Shown: positions 25,081 through 36,000, counted from the first letter of the stretch. The stretch is DNA of 64,000 bases from Pegoplata infirma (GCA_963921195.1 OY992536.1:319441038-319505037), one strand, 5' to 3'. Made by a program: numbers and translations. The notes: generated by a model from the sequence alone, not told the origin.

Positions 25081-25479
25081 GCAAAAGAAAGCTTTTCTGT
25101 GTAGTATGTGTTTTGGAAAAAATGTGTTAAAAAAATCTTTTTTTATTTTTTTTGGGCCATTTTTCATTTCTATTTTGGGCTTTTTTTCGTTAATTTTGGG
25201 CGAAGTTTCGTATTTTTCTTTTTGGGTCATTTTTCATATTTTTTGGGCGATTTTGCATTTGGGCGATTTTTCGTAAAATTTTTTGGGCGATTTTGCCTAC
25301 AGCCTTTCGAAAATTTTGAAAAAATGTTGGTATAACTTTTTCATGAATCTTAATAAACTGAGGGAGCGCCCCGTGCAGAAATCCAACTTTTCGTTTTTAA
25401 TAACCACCCTAATGAATACCCTCCTGTAAGTGAGAGCGGGGTATAAGGCTACGTTCTCACAACAATAACTTATACCCAA

Positions 25480-26125
25480 TTCACACCTAAGGTGAAATCT
25501 CGTTTGAACAAGATTTCGATCATATGGTTGTGTATAATATAATACAGACTAGAGATGCGCGCGTGACACGAATTTTTCGTGATTCACGTGATTCACGCGT
25601 GAATTACGCGTGATCGTGAGTGAAATTTATTTTTACTCACGTGATCGTGAGTGCACGTGATTAGAAAAAATAGTTTCGTGCGTGAGCGTGCGTGAGTTCT
25701 CGTTATTGTTGTGCTGTTTGAAACAAAAACCAAGTAAAAAAATCGTCATTATATCGACTTAAGACGGTAATTAATACAAAATTGTGATTTAAATAAATTT
25801 TTATTATTGTTTTAAGAAAAAACAAAACTTTTTGTGCATGAAATCAAAAAACGTATAATAAAAATTTGTTAATTTTAATTTCGTGAGTCTTCGTTAGCGT
25901 GATTATTTCGTGAACGTGAGAAAAATTTTAGTTACTCACGTGAGCGTGCGTGAACGTGAGCAGCAAAAATAATTTCGTGCGTGATCGTGCGTGAGCACTA
26001 TTTTTATTTCGTGAGCGTGAGCGTGCGTGAGTCAAAATTCACTCACGCGCCCATCTCTAATACAGACCATATGATCGAAATCTCGTTTAAACGAGATTTC
26101 ACCTCAGGTGTGAATAGGCCTTTAT
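25480..26125. repeat. Palindromic repeat (GAGGTGAAATCTCGTT family) split by a MITE
   Basis: The left half (TTCACACCTAAGGTGAAATC up to GTATAATATAATACAGAC) and the right half (CATATGATCGAAATCTCG up to CAGGTGTGAATAGG) are inverted copies. The MITE 25550-26059 sits at the centre. Related palindromes occur at 29862-30900. Confidence 0.7.
25550..26059. mobile_element. hAT-like MITE, TAGAGATGGGC family, copy 2
   Basis: Ends TAGAGATGCGCGCGTG and CACGCGCCCATCTCTA, flanked by ATACAGAC (25542-25549, 26060-26067). The interior is an array of GTGAGCGTGCGTGA. In the middle a 150-bp AT-rich segment carries no array. Confidence 0.86.
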
Positions 26126-26276
26126 AATGATAAGTTGAGATGATTTTATGTTTTTTTTTATGATAGTACAATTTAAGATGATTTTGTTTTGTTCAATGCA
26201 AAATCACATTGTAAAGGCTAAGTAAGTTGTTTTTCACGTAAACATTTTTTAAAACGCCTAAAATCGTAATAAAAAC

Positions 26277-26831
26277 TAGAGATGGGCGCGTGAGGGATTT
26301 TTGACTCACACTCACTCACGCTCACGACAGGAATTTTTGAATCACGCACACTCACGAGCATATTTTTTCTACTCACACTCACTCACAATAACGTGAGCAA
26401 ATTTAAAACAACTCACACTCACGTAAGCTTCACTCACACTCACGTTGACTCACACTCACGAAACTCTTATTTATAAAAAAATTTCAAAAACTATAATTTC
26501 GAAAATCTTTTAAAATTTTCAGCAAAATTTAAAGTTCAGAGAAATTTTTAATCTCTTTTTTGGGTTTTTTCTGGACGAAATTTTAAGTTAAGCCAAATTT
26601 TACAATTTTTTTGTTGCTTTTTTGGTACGAAAGGAAATATAAAGAGAAAATAACTCACGCAAAAAAATCAACTCACGCACACTCCCTAACGCAAAAATCT
26701 TACTCACGCACACTCACTCACGCAATTTTTTTCTCCACTCACGTGAGTAAAATTGAATTCAGTCACACTCACGCATGATCACGCGTGATTCACGTGAATC
26801 ACGCTCTAATCTGCTGATGTGCCCATCTCTA
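26277..26831. mobile_element. hAT-like MITE, TAGAGATGGGC family, copy 3
   Basis: Ends TAGAGATGGGCGCGTG and GTGCCCATCTCTA, flanked by ATAAAAAC (26269-26276, 26832-26839). The array units are CACTCACACTCACG. Confidence 0.86.
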
Positions 26832-27891
26832 ATAAAAACTATTAAAAACGAAAACTTTAAAATATTAGAAAAAAGAAACAATCATAACAAATCTTAAATG
26901 TCCATTTTATTGCAAAATTATTGCGATTTTATATTCTTAAAATCAGTTTAAAGAATTTCCCCACAATATAGCCGCGTTGCAAAAATATTTTTTTATATGC
27001 AGTTTTTTTCATGTGAACACGAACTAAATATGCATCTTAAAATGTAAAAAAAAAATGTCACCGCGCCGATTGATTTGACGGAGTCGATTGATTCGGCGGC
27101 TTGGTTTAAGCCGATGGGAGCCGACAAAATCGGCGGCGGCGTATGATGTCAAAAAAAGGTCGGCGGCGGCGCGCCGCCGATTTTTAGCCGATCGGCTTGG
27201 TTCCCTGCTCACATAAGCGTGTGTAAAAACCAATCGGAAAAAAACAAAATACAATGTATGCAGTGTCTTGTTTTCTTATGAGCGCGCCATCTTTCTTTTC
27301 TTTGTATACACAACAGAACAGGTACATACTTTTTTGAAACATTTCAAATTAATTCTTTTTTTTTATAAATCAATTTTGCCAAAGCGTTTCGTTTTTTTTT
27401 ATTCCAGACAAATTTTGATCAGTAGCGGTTAAAATTTGAAATGAACTATTAAAAAAACAAAGGTTAATATAATCAATTTATTTCGTTTAACATTTTATTA
27501 ATATAATTTTTTTCTTCTATAATTCCAGATAAATACACCAAAAAATTTTAATTCCATGTCGAAATTCTATACAACCAACTGAAATGTATTGCTTTTTAAA
27601 TAAATAAATATCAATCACTTAAACGTTTAAGAATTTTTTTTAAATAAAATTTCAGGCAAGTGTTGTAAAAACAACTGTATACCGTCTTTTGTAGTAGTTT
27701 TTACTACATTTTGTAGTTGAAAATCAATAGTTAAAAACAACAACATATTCAGTTGTTTTTACCGTAATGTGTAGTGGACGCCTTTTCAACAACAAAATGT
27801 AGTCAAAACAACTGTCTTTTGTAGTAGATTTTACCGACATACTTTTTTGAGTGTATTTAAAAATTAAAAGTAAGTGGTTTGAGAAATATAA

Positions 27892-28040
27892 TAGAGGTAT
27901 TCAGAGTCTTGTTGCCAGCCCTGGCAATGTAGCAAAAGAGTACTTCTATCAAAAAATACATGTATTTTGAAAAGTAATTTTGAAAAGTGCTCTTTTACCA
28001 CCAGTGCCAGGGCTGGCAAGCGAGACTCTGAATACCACTA
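27892..28040. mobile_element. Palindromic MITE, TAG(A/T)GGTATTCAGAGTC termini
   Basis: The left TAGAGGTATTCAGAGTC and GCCAGCCCTGGCA blocks are mirrored at the right (GCCAGGGCTGGCA, GACTCTGAATACCACTA). About 149 bp, no clear target duplication. Confidence 0.6.
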
Positions 28041-28523
28041 ATATGTTAGAAATTTTAACTTAGAATGCTTTACTTTTTACCATTAGAATTCTAAAGGCAA
28101 GATGCAAAACATTTTTTTAAATTTATTTGAAAATGGCAGATAAAATTCTTAACCACAATATTGTTTAAAACACTGTCGTTAAAAATATTTTGGCTACCAA
28201 CTGTGTTTTATTTTAAAGCTCTTTCTTTATTAAATCGATGCAAAATAAAATTTAAAATCGAGATTGCATGAGGTAGGGTGTTATAAGATATTTTTCGCCC
28301 CTCTATAGTTAAAAAAATATGAAATGTGTTGGGTTTGTGTATTTGCTTTAGATTACGTTGCCATTGTCTTATAAAAATATTGAGTTTTTGATTGGCTATG
28401 ATAAGGTGTTTGTCTAGGAATTTGTATGGCAACGTAATTAAAAAATGTGGCGAAGATATTTTAATTAAATGGAAATTAAAAATTTTTAATTTTAATTTGA
28501 TCTAGAAATGAAAATTGAAAACG
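28041..28523. other. Non-coding, right flank of the 14-kb hAT-like element
   Basis: AT-rich. A minus frame at 28208-28432 has no recognisable domain and no support. The right end of the 14524-28604 element, with AATGGAAATTAAAA motifs, starts at about 28440. Confidence 0.35.
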
Positions 28524-28770
28524 AAAATAATTATCATTTGCTTGAATAAATGGAAATTAAAAAGCAAATTATAATTTTCAACAAATTGTAATTTCCCATG
28601 TATGGTATTAATGCATTAAATGTAAATATATATTTAATTACTCACCAAATATTTTCTTTTATCTTTGTAATAAAAAATAATTTTATGAGAAACATCCCTT
28701 CTATACAAGACAACAAAAATTTACAAATGGCGGTCATCAAAAACAGTGTTGCATATTTCATGTACTTATG

Positions 28771-29280
28771 TTTTTTTTTTTTTTTTTTTTTTTGACTTTT
28801 AATTATGGCAAAACGTTCGTTTATATGCCAGTGCTAGCAGGTGTGTAACCAAGTCACAGGTTACTTATTCTTCTTTCATAGATTCCCTCTTCCTAGGGCT
28901 GGTAACAACCCTTAATGAAACAGGGCAAATCCTTTTAATTCTTCAATCGATGAGTTTTAATGGCACTCAACCATATTAAACATAAATTAGACGGCACAAA
29001 TAGTATAAATTATATACTAAGATGAGTTTTTTGTGGTCCTCCACCAATTTCTAGTAATAGACGCCACGAGGCGTCAAAACGAGTGCATGAGTATCAGCAA
29101 CAAACACGATGGAAAACTGTATATTACAGTTATAATCGAATTCACCACCAATCCAAATGCGGGTGAGAAATAACCAATACGAATGGCCGACAAACAGACC
29201 CACGTGTCTGGTTTTAACAAAATTAACACCAGGAACGAACGTGTGCTTCTCAATCACGATCTCAGTTACAACTGGTACTT
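28771..29280 (-). mobile_element. Retroposed, 5'-truncated sequence with poly(A), unidentified source
   Basis: Flanked by GTACTTATG on both sides (near 28758 and 29275), where copy B shows a single uninterrupted GTACTTATGTTTTATG. On the minus strand it ends with a run of about 20 A preceded by ATTAAA. A minus frame (29257-29051) ending MTPRG-like ...TPRGVYY stop lies in the upstream half, followed by about 280 nt of untranslated-looking sequence. It could be a truncated LINE or a processed mRNA copy. I do not recognise the protein. Confidence 0.62.
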
Positions 29281-29861
29281 ATGTTTTATAAAATTTTTTC
29301 CAACTATGTGTTTTTCAACTATTGAATTTTGTAATATCAACACTGATTTTTGTTAAATTCTGTAAAACTTGATCTACAATGGGTTTACTAATTTTTCTAC
29401 TAAGATATTTCTATGAGTGTACTTACCAAATATTTACAGATCAGAATCTGATAATCAGATCCCATTTCTATTTATTTTTATAATATTAAATATTTTTATA
29501 AGAAACAAAAACACATAAAATAATTTTATAAGAGACAAAAAAATTTCACATTGCAGTGCATTGCTACCAACTTGATAATACAAAATTGAACGAACAGGGT
29601 TGTTTTTTCTTTTTTGGTTTTATCTATTGAATTCTGTATAAGCGTTGTAAATAGTTGATTCAAATTTACTGATTATTCAACGATATCAACATACATTTTT
29701 GTTGAATACGGCAATATTCGGTAAAACTTGATCTACAATGGGTTTACTAATTTTTCTACTAAGATATTTCTATGAGTGTAATGGGATTTACTTGGATTTT
29801 CATTGAAATCCCATTTTTTCTGGATTTTGAGGTATATGTAAATGGCATATAAAGGACTTTC

Positions 29862-30900
29862 ACACCTGAGGTAAAATCTCGTTCATAGTACGTTCAGATT
29901 GAAAATACGTATTTTCCCTCACAAATTTAAACCTTTTTGTAGTGAGGTTTCAACGAAAGTACGATCGAAACCTCATAAATTTCATATTTTTACCACTGTG
30001 CGACAATGAGAAATAAAGAAAATGGGAAAATAACAAAAACAAAAATATAAATAAATCAATTTATTTACAAAATTTCTTAAAAATATTTATTTATTTTAAA
30101 TAAAATAAAATTTAAACGTTCAAAAAAATAATTTGCGCGTAATTAAACCAGTTAACAAGAATATTTTTGTGTGTGATAGTTTCCGAAACCAACATAAATG
30201 TCAAAATTGTTGTGTGTGAACAGGTGAGTTTTTAAATTGAAAATACGAGCTTTCAACGGGGTTTCGAGGCCAATCTGAACATAGTATTAAACGAGATTTC
30301 GATCATATGGCTCTGTATCATTTTATACACAACCATGTGTTCGAAATCTTGTTCGAACGAGATTTCACCTCAGGTGTGAATTAAGTATAAAGACCTACAC
30401 TTGAGCTGATATCTCGTTCGAACGAGATTTCGATCATATGTTCTGTATCATTTTATACACAACAAATCTTGTTCGAACGAGATTTCACCTGAGTGTGAAT
30501 TGGGTGTAAATGCCTATTCAGGACTGTGATCACGTAAAACGATAGTTAGCTATCGTCGATTTTTTGAGCCTTGTTGCTCCTAAACTAATCAAAATATTTC
30601 CAATTTTTTTAACATTTCTGGATTAGACAACACTTTTTAACAATTTAATAAAGAAACACTTTATACTTTCCCTTCAAAACGATATGTATTTTAATGTCGT
30701 TTATGCATCGTCTATCGTTTTCGTTTTGCGTGATTAGCCCCCAGATCTGAGGGGAAATCTCGTTTGAATGAGATTTCTATCATATGATCTGTATCATTTT
30801 ATACACAACCATATGATCGAAATATCGTCAAACGAGATTTCACTTCATTTTGGTCTTTATACCCAATTCTTTATACCCAATTCACATCTGAGGTGAAAGG
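29862..30900. repeat. Cluster of GAGGTGAAATCTCGTT palindromes
   Basis: Four inverted units with TCACACCTGAGGTGAAATCT and CGAAATCTTGTTCGAACGAG occur at 29862-29893 plus 30284-30385, 30388-30495, 30735-30850 and from 30880. The first is opened by a 0.39-kb element with TAGTACGTTCAGATTG ends (about 29894-30283). No gene in this kilobase. Confidence 0.65.
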
Positions 30901-31365
30901 CACAGAGCACTCCATCATTGTGAGTTCAGCGGAAGTCTCACTCAAAGACTTTTGAATTTAACGGAATTACAATTCAACTTCGAAAAATGTATGAGAGATA
31001 CCACATATTTAAAATTTCATTGGAATAGAAATTCAGTGGAATCGAACTACAATTGAATATTCACAATAGTTTTTTATTATGACATTTAGTCATTGTGATT
31101 GTCTGTTTAGAACTAATAAATGTAGGGTTATTTTCAGTGTTGGCTATCGTTACCCTTTCAATACCGTTACCGATTAAAAACCCTTTAATATTGGCTACCG
31201 TTACCGTTACCAATACCGAAATAAAAATTTTTAAAAACCGTTACCGATAAAAAACCATTACCTTTATTCGGATTTTTACCGGTATTAAATCGGTTTTGTT
31301 TCGGTTGTATTAATATTACTTATTTTAATTTTTTTGTGGATTAAAAACAGTAATATAGTCTACAG

Positions 31366-31895
31366 TAGAGATGGGCACATGAGCAGATTAGTGCATGATT
31401 CACTTGATTCACACATGATCACGCGTGAGTGTGACTGAATTCAATTTTATAATGATTGTGAGTGAGTGTGAAGAAGTGTAAGATTTTTGCGCGAGTGAGT
31501 GTGCGTGAGTCGATTTTTTTGCGTGAGTTTGCGTGACTTGTTTTCTCTTCATATTTCTTTCGTACCAAAAAAGCAACAAAAAAACTTTAAAATTTGGCTA
31601 AACTTAAGATTTCGCCCCACAAAGAGCAAAAACATGTTAAATTTCGTCTGAACTTTAAATTTTGCTTAAAATTTGTAAGATTTTTGAAATTTTAGTTTTT
31701 GAACTATTTTTGTTCCGTGAGTGTGAGTCAATGTGAGTGAAGCTTGTGTGAGTGCACGTAAGTGTGAGAGGTGTTAAATTTACTCAAGTGATTGTGAGTG
31801 AGTGTGAGTAGAAAAAATATGCTCGTGAGTGATTGTGCGTAATTCAAAAATTTCTGTCGTGAGCGTGAGTGAGTGTGAGTCAAACATCACCTCTA
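31366..31895. mobile_element. hAT-like MITE, TAGAGATGGGC family, copy 4
   Basis: Ends TAGAGATGGGCACATG and CATCACCTCTA, flanked by GTCTACAG/ATCTACAG (31358-31365, 31896-31903; one mismatch). Arrays of GTGAGTGTGAGT. The most diverged of the four copies. Confidence 0.82.
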
Positions 31896-31944
31896 ATCTA
31901 CAGTATATATTAATACAGTCTTGCACCTCATAAAAATTATATAT

Positions 31945-32240
31945 TATTGATCAGTGATCGATTGTAAGTGATGTTCGTCTGTCCTTCTGTAGAAGACACG
32001 ATACATGCTGTTGCGTCTTATGGTCATAGGCTAGTTAAGTTCCGAAATGGGCAAAATCGGACCAGATGAAAAAAAATTCCCCAGAGAAACTTACACAACC
32101 CCAGAAAAACATATTTTATTTACTTTTTTTTTGCTTATTTGTTTAGAAAATGAAACATTTTTATGCCGTGTGAAGTTCATTGTCCAATATAAGAAAATGC
32201 GATTTTTTCCCGGCCCGCCCCTTAAGGGGGCTTGTCTATA
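31945..32240. repeat. Dispersed repeat fragment
   Basis: It contains TATTATTGATCAGTGATCGA, GTCTTATGGTCATAGGC and CCCCTTAAGGGGGCTTG blocks, matching 39150-39500 and 33870-34080. A short frame at 32047-32241 lies inside the repeat and is not conserved as protein across copies. Confidence 0.6.
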
Positions 32241-33037
32241 AAAAATAAAATTAAATATTGATAAATTTGTATTATTTAAGCGTAAATATAAATAAAATAA
32301 ATTTCTTAATCTCTAAGGTGTACCTCCGATTCCGCCCGCCCTACCCCTTAAAGAACATCCCCTGAAACATCCTTGCCAAGTTTATTTATTCCTGTCGATT
32401 TTGTTTTTAACAACAGGACAAACAGTCTTGATGTTCTCGCTGTTTATTTAAAATCAGCAAATTTCTCTGTTAAAATCAGTAAATTTTTCTGCTGTATTGA
32501 CGGTTTTTTTCTGAAGATTCTACCTGGATTATCCAGACAGAAATTTAGCAAACCGCATCGCTATAAACAGAATATTTCTCAAATGACTTAAAATGCAGAT
32601 TTCTCATATGGCTCAAAATGCAGATTTTTTTGCTTATTGGACAAAGGTGTCGCTAGTATATGTTTTAATTTAATTCTGAGCTAATTCATAGTATTTAATA
32701 CTAGTAAAAATATAATTATTTATAGACAATGTACTGAACATAACAGTTTTTTAATTTTTTAAATATTTTTTTTATTTTTTACGTGTTTTTAACAAATTTA
32801 TGACTTGTTAACATTTTTTTCATAATACCGGTACGTACCGGTATTGAAGTTTCGGTAACGGTTCACCGTTACCGAAATAATCGAAATTACCGTTACCTTT
32901 ACCGTTACCGATATAAAAAGTATGTAATACCAATACCATTACCGATACCGTTATTCGTTTCGGTTGCCAACCCTGGTTATTTTTGAACAAATTTATAAAT
33001 TTTTTTTTACTAAAATATAAATTAAATCCATAATAAA

Positions 33038-36000
33038 ATGGGCAAAGTTATGTCAGTAGTTTCTAGAAAATTGAATCGATTCAATGTTGAGAATAGAGCT
33101 CATCGTGTATTGGAAAGGGAAAAACCGGTGGCGGCTCCCAAATATGAGGCCAATTTAAGAGATATGGAAAGAACCATGGAATGTAAGTAGAAACGTTAAT
33201 AGCAACTTCAGATAACTATTAATTTGCTTACCTAAACTTAATAACAGTGGATCCCAATTTCTTGGAGAAGTTAAATAAAAAGGATAATGTTTTAGACGAA
33301 CGATTAAAAAATGTTTATGTAACCTCGCAGGACAGATTTGTGAGTATATTATTTGGTATAGGTGTAATATTGTTTGCAATATATTTTGATTACAAACTTT
33401 TTTTCAGATTGATTATGGTATTCAGTCATCGGCATCGGCGGAAAAACAATTACCATTAGATCGTCAAACTCCGGAAGATTTTGAATTTGGCTATATGGAA
33501 CCTCAAAGAGTTACAATAGGTCGATGTACCTTAAGACAGGCTTTGAAATTTATAACAGATCATCAGTCGCAACCGGAAAAGTTTACAGCAGCAAAAATTG
33601 CTGAAAATTATAGAATGAAACCAGAATTAGTAGGTTTGTACAAAACAATTTGCCAACTTATAGTAGAAGAAAAAAACTCAACTGGTAATTTAACGTAATT
33701 AGCAGTAAGACCGTCGAAATGTTTTTTACAAAAAGGAAATGGCTGATTTGCTACTGCTTCTTGCTTTACTTAACCTAGTGAAGTTTCTATTACTCTTCAA
33801 CCACAGAATGAGGGTATACTTACTTTGTCATTGCGTGTGTAACATATCGAAATATCGTTCTAGGATCCCACAAAGTATATATTATTGATCCATGATTGAT
33901 TCTGTCCGTTTATCTGTGGAAAGACGGCTACTGTCATAACTAAAATGGGTAAAACCTTGAAGTTTGACACAAATATGTGTTACGGTCATAACTTAGCTAA
34001 ATTCGTAAGGGGACCAAGTCGGACAAGGGGAAAAACGTTTCTTCTTGAAGATCTAAACCAACCTCTGAAAAACGCCATTATTTTTCACGTTTTTATACCC
34101 TCCAACCAACACTATGTCCTTTTGTATGTAACGCATCAAAATGTCGGTCGGGGACCTCATAAATACGGGGCATTCCATGTCAAATCGGACACTTTGAAAT
34201 TTTTTTTTAGATTTCCCAATTTGTTTGCAGTTTTTAGTACCCTTCGAAAACTCCTTCGTGGTAAATTTTCAGATTTTTTCGATGACCCGTTCAAAAGATA
34301 TCGAATTTTTAAAAATTGGCAGTTTGTTCTTTTACTCAAACTTCTTTGTACTCTTCGATTTTTTTTTAAATTTTTTTGTGTAAAACATCTATTGATTCTA
34401 CAAATTTTTTGCCCAGGAGGATTGTGGGATAGCGATTATTACTATTTTTTAAAAAAATGTATTGTAATTTTCCAATCTTAAAATCATTTCTACTGCTCCA
34501 ATGGTGCGTCTTAGAGGGGTCATTTTTAAGACCGACCCCCAATAATTTTTACGTCTTAACATTTCTTTGGAACAAACTGATACCCCATCTCAAATTTCTA
34601 AGGGGGCTCCCACACAAAACGACATTTTTTAAAATTTGCTTTAACCGCTCTAACTGCCCTAATAGTGCCCTTAGAGCAACAATATGTATGACCGACCCAC
34701 AATATTTTTTTAGTACAAACATTTTCTCTGAACACACCTACCCTCTATCTTTAACTGTTAAGGCGGTCCCCATACAATTTTTTTTATTTTTTGTCATTAG
34801 TGAGACCGACTCGCATTTATTTTTACCCTCCAACATTTTTGTAAAACATACCTACGCCCTATCTCCACTCCCTAAGTAGGCTCCCATACAAATAACAGTT
34901 AGAGCAAATTTTATAAAAATGTAATTTTGAATGGAAGCCTACTTAGCGAGTGGAGATAGGGCTGTGGTATGTTTTACAAAAATGTTTAAGGGTAAAAATA
35001 AATGGTGGTCGGTCTTAATAATGACCCCTCTCGGACGCACCATTGGACCGGTAGAAGCTGATTAATTAAAATAAATTTACAAAAAATAAAAAAAATTGTA
35101 TAGGGACCGCCTTAGAGATAGAGGGTAAGTTTGTTCAGAGGAAATGTTTGGACTAAAAAAATATTGTGGGTCGGTTATACATTTTGTTGCTCTAAGGGCA
35201 CTATTAGGGCAGTTAGAGCGGTTGTAGCAAATTTTAAAAAATGTCGTTTTGTGTGGGAGCCCCCTTAGAAATTGGAGATAGGGTATTAGTTTGTTCCAAA
35301 GAAATGTTAAGACGTAAAAATTAATGGGGGTCGGGCTTATAAATGACCCCTCTATGACGCACCATTGGAGCAGTAGACATGAAGGCCTTATTGTAAAAAC
35401 TCGATAAGCAACATTTCATTTTATGGGGGTTTTTGCCTTAAAACTTTTTAAATAATGTAGAAAATAGAACTTTTGTAGACCTTTTATTCTCAATATACTT
35501 GTACGAAGGGTTAAAGCAAGACTTCTGCCAAAAATCTGTTAATGGAACATCAGCAGAAGACGAAAAACACGAAAAAAAAAATGTTGCTTATCAAGTTCTT
35601 GCAGTAAGCCCTTCAAATGATTTTACGATTGAAAAATTACAACAAATTTTTTTAAAAAAATTTTAAAAAATAGTACTAATCGTTATCCCACGATCCTCCT
35701 GGGCAAAAAATTTGTAGAATCGATAGAAGTTTTACACAAAAAAATTTTAAAAAAATCGAAGAGTACAAACATTTTCAAAAATGAGATTTAAATTTAAAAA
35801 CTTAAAAATCGCAAACTAGTGCGCTTTTAAGAATTTTTTGGGATTTTTTTTTTTAAATTACGCAAAAAAAACAAAATTTTTGAAAAAAAATTTGAAATTT
35901 GGACCATTATTGAAGAAGTTATGAGTAAAAGAAGTTTGAGCAAAGGAACAAACTACCAATTTTTAAAAATTCGATATCTTTTGAACGGTTCATCAAAAAA

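Larger units (their letters stand above)
23902..25305. mobile_element. AGGCTGTAGGCAAAATCGCC element
   Basis: Ends AGGCTGTAGGCAAAATCGCC and its exact complement, flanked by TTCGAAA (23895-23901, 25306-25312). The subterminal regions repeat TTTGGGCGATTTTTC/AAAATTACCCAAAAA many times. The core holds a tRNA-like segment, a palindrome and a 297-bp tandem duplication. It interrupts the 22112-25411 element at GAACCTTTTCGAAAATTTTG. Confidence 0.78.
22112..25411. mobile_element. TAGGGTGGTT element with 8-bp duplication ATGAATAC
   Basis: Ends TAGGGTGGTT and AACCACCCTA. The inverted similarity continues through AAAGTTGGATTTCTGCAC and CAATAGACC-type blocks for about 130 bp. Flanked by a perfect 8-bp duplication ATGAATAC (22104-22111, 25412-25419), the same 8 bp used by the 7115-9072 element. 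The interior is a 0.9-kb palindrome and the nested 23902-25305 element. No transposase. Confidence 0.84.
19120..27207. mobile_element. hAT-like element, CAGGCAACCAAGCCGA termini, GGCGGCGG-rich ends
   Basis: Ends CAGGCAACCAAGCCGA and TCGGCTTGGTTCCCTG are flanked by a perfect 8-bp duplication CTCACATA (19112-19119, 27208-27215). Both subterminal regions carry CGGCGGCGG arrays (19150-19215 and 27055-27190), islands of GC in AT-rich DNA. The 8-kb span is filled by later insertions, and no transposase ORF is present. Confidence 0.83.
18681..27855. mobile_element. TACACTCA(G/A)AAAA element, TA-flanked, split by nested insertions
   Basis: Left end TACACTCAGAAAATTATTGC, right end CATACTTTTTTGAGTGTA. 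Both flanks of the insertion core are rich in TGTAGTAGTTTTTA/TTAAAAACAACAAC, consistent with two halves of one unit. The interior is interrupted by the 19120-27207 element. Less certain than the hAT-like units because TA is a weak duplication. Confidence 0.62.
14524..28604. mobile_element. hAT-like element with CATACATGGGA termini, split by nested insertions
   Basis: Perfect 11-bp inverted termini CATACATGGGA and TCCCATGTATG are flanked by a perfect 8-bp duplication GTATTAAT (14516-14523, 28605-28612) inside copy E. Both ends are rich in AATTTCCATTTAATT-like motifs. The 14-kb span carries no transposase; it is most likely a small MITE enlarged by later insertions, not a giant autonomous element. 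Confidence 0.82.
14042..29421. mobile_element. TACACTCA-family MITE, copy E, nested in copy D and itself split
   Basis: Left part 14042-14523, right part 28605-29421; both match copy B. TA is duplicated at 14042-14043 and 29420-29421. It is interrupted by the 14-kb hAT-like element 14524-28604 and by a retroposed fragment at about 28771-29280. Confidence 0.82.
13574..29780. mobile_element. TACACTCA-family MITE, copy D, split by 15 kb of nested insertions
   Basis: Left part 13574-14041, right part 29422-29780. Together they match copy C. The break lies at the TA of TTTATTACTTACC, which is intact in copy C, so copy E is a later insertion. Terminal TACACTCA/GAGTGTA and flanking TA are present. 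Confidence 0.82.
11310..29850. mobile_element. Outermost element of the nested stack (interrupted)
   Basis: When the insertions at 11325-12087, 12423-13236 and 13574-29780 are removed, the remaining pieces form one unit of roughly 0.75 kb. Its ends read TTTACATATACCTC at the left (the motif itself is split by the first insertion) and GAGGTATATGTAAA at the right. Inner palindromes (GGATTTCAAATCC, GAAATCCCATTTT) match across the pieces. The target duplication of this outermost unit was not resolved. Confidence 0.65.
31135..32975. mobile_element. hAT-like element CAGTGTTGGC with ACCGTTACCG arrays
   Basis: Ends CAGTGTTGGC and GCCAACCCTG, flanked by a perfect 8-bp duplication GTTATTTT (31127-31134, 32976-32983). 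Both subterminal regions are dense in ACCGTTACCG/ACCGATA motifs (31140-31310 and 32820-32965). Nested inside are MITE copy 4 (31366-31895) and a dispersed repeat (31945-32240). No transposase. Its right end lies 62 bp before the ndufaf4 start codon. Confidence 0.87.

Noticed and set aside
14524..28604. A giant (14-kb) autonomous hAT or Polinton/Maverick
   Set aside because: No transposase, integrase or capsid frame; the interior resolves into separate later insertions.
33945..34481. 178-codon frame on + in ndufaf4 intron 3
   Set aside because: It crosses from a dispersed repeat into a foldback arm; the mirrored arm has matching frames on the other strand. Composition is that of AT-rich repeat translation, with no domain.
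34457..34879. 140-codon frame on +
   Set aside because: Lies wholly in the left foldback arm; by-product of the palindrome.
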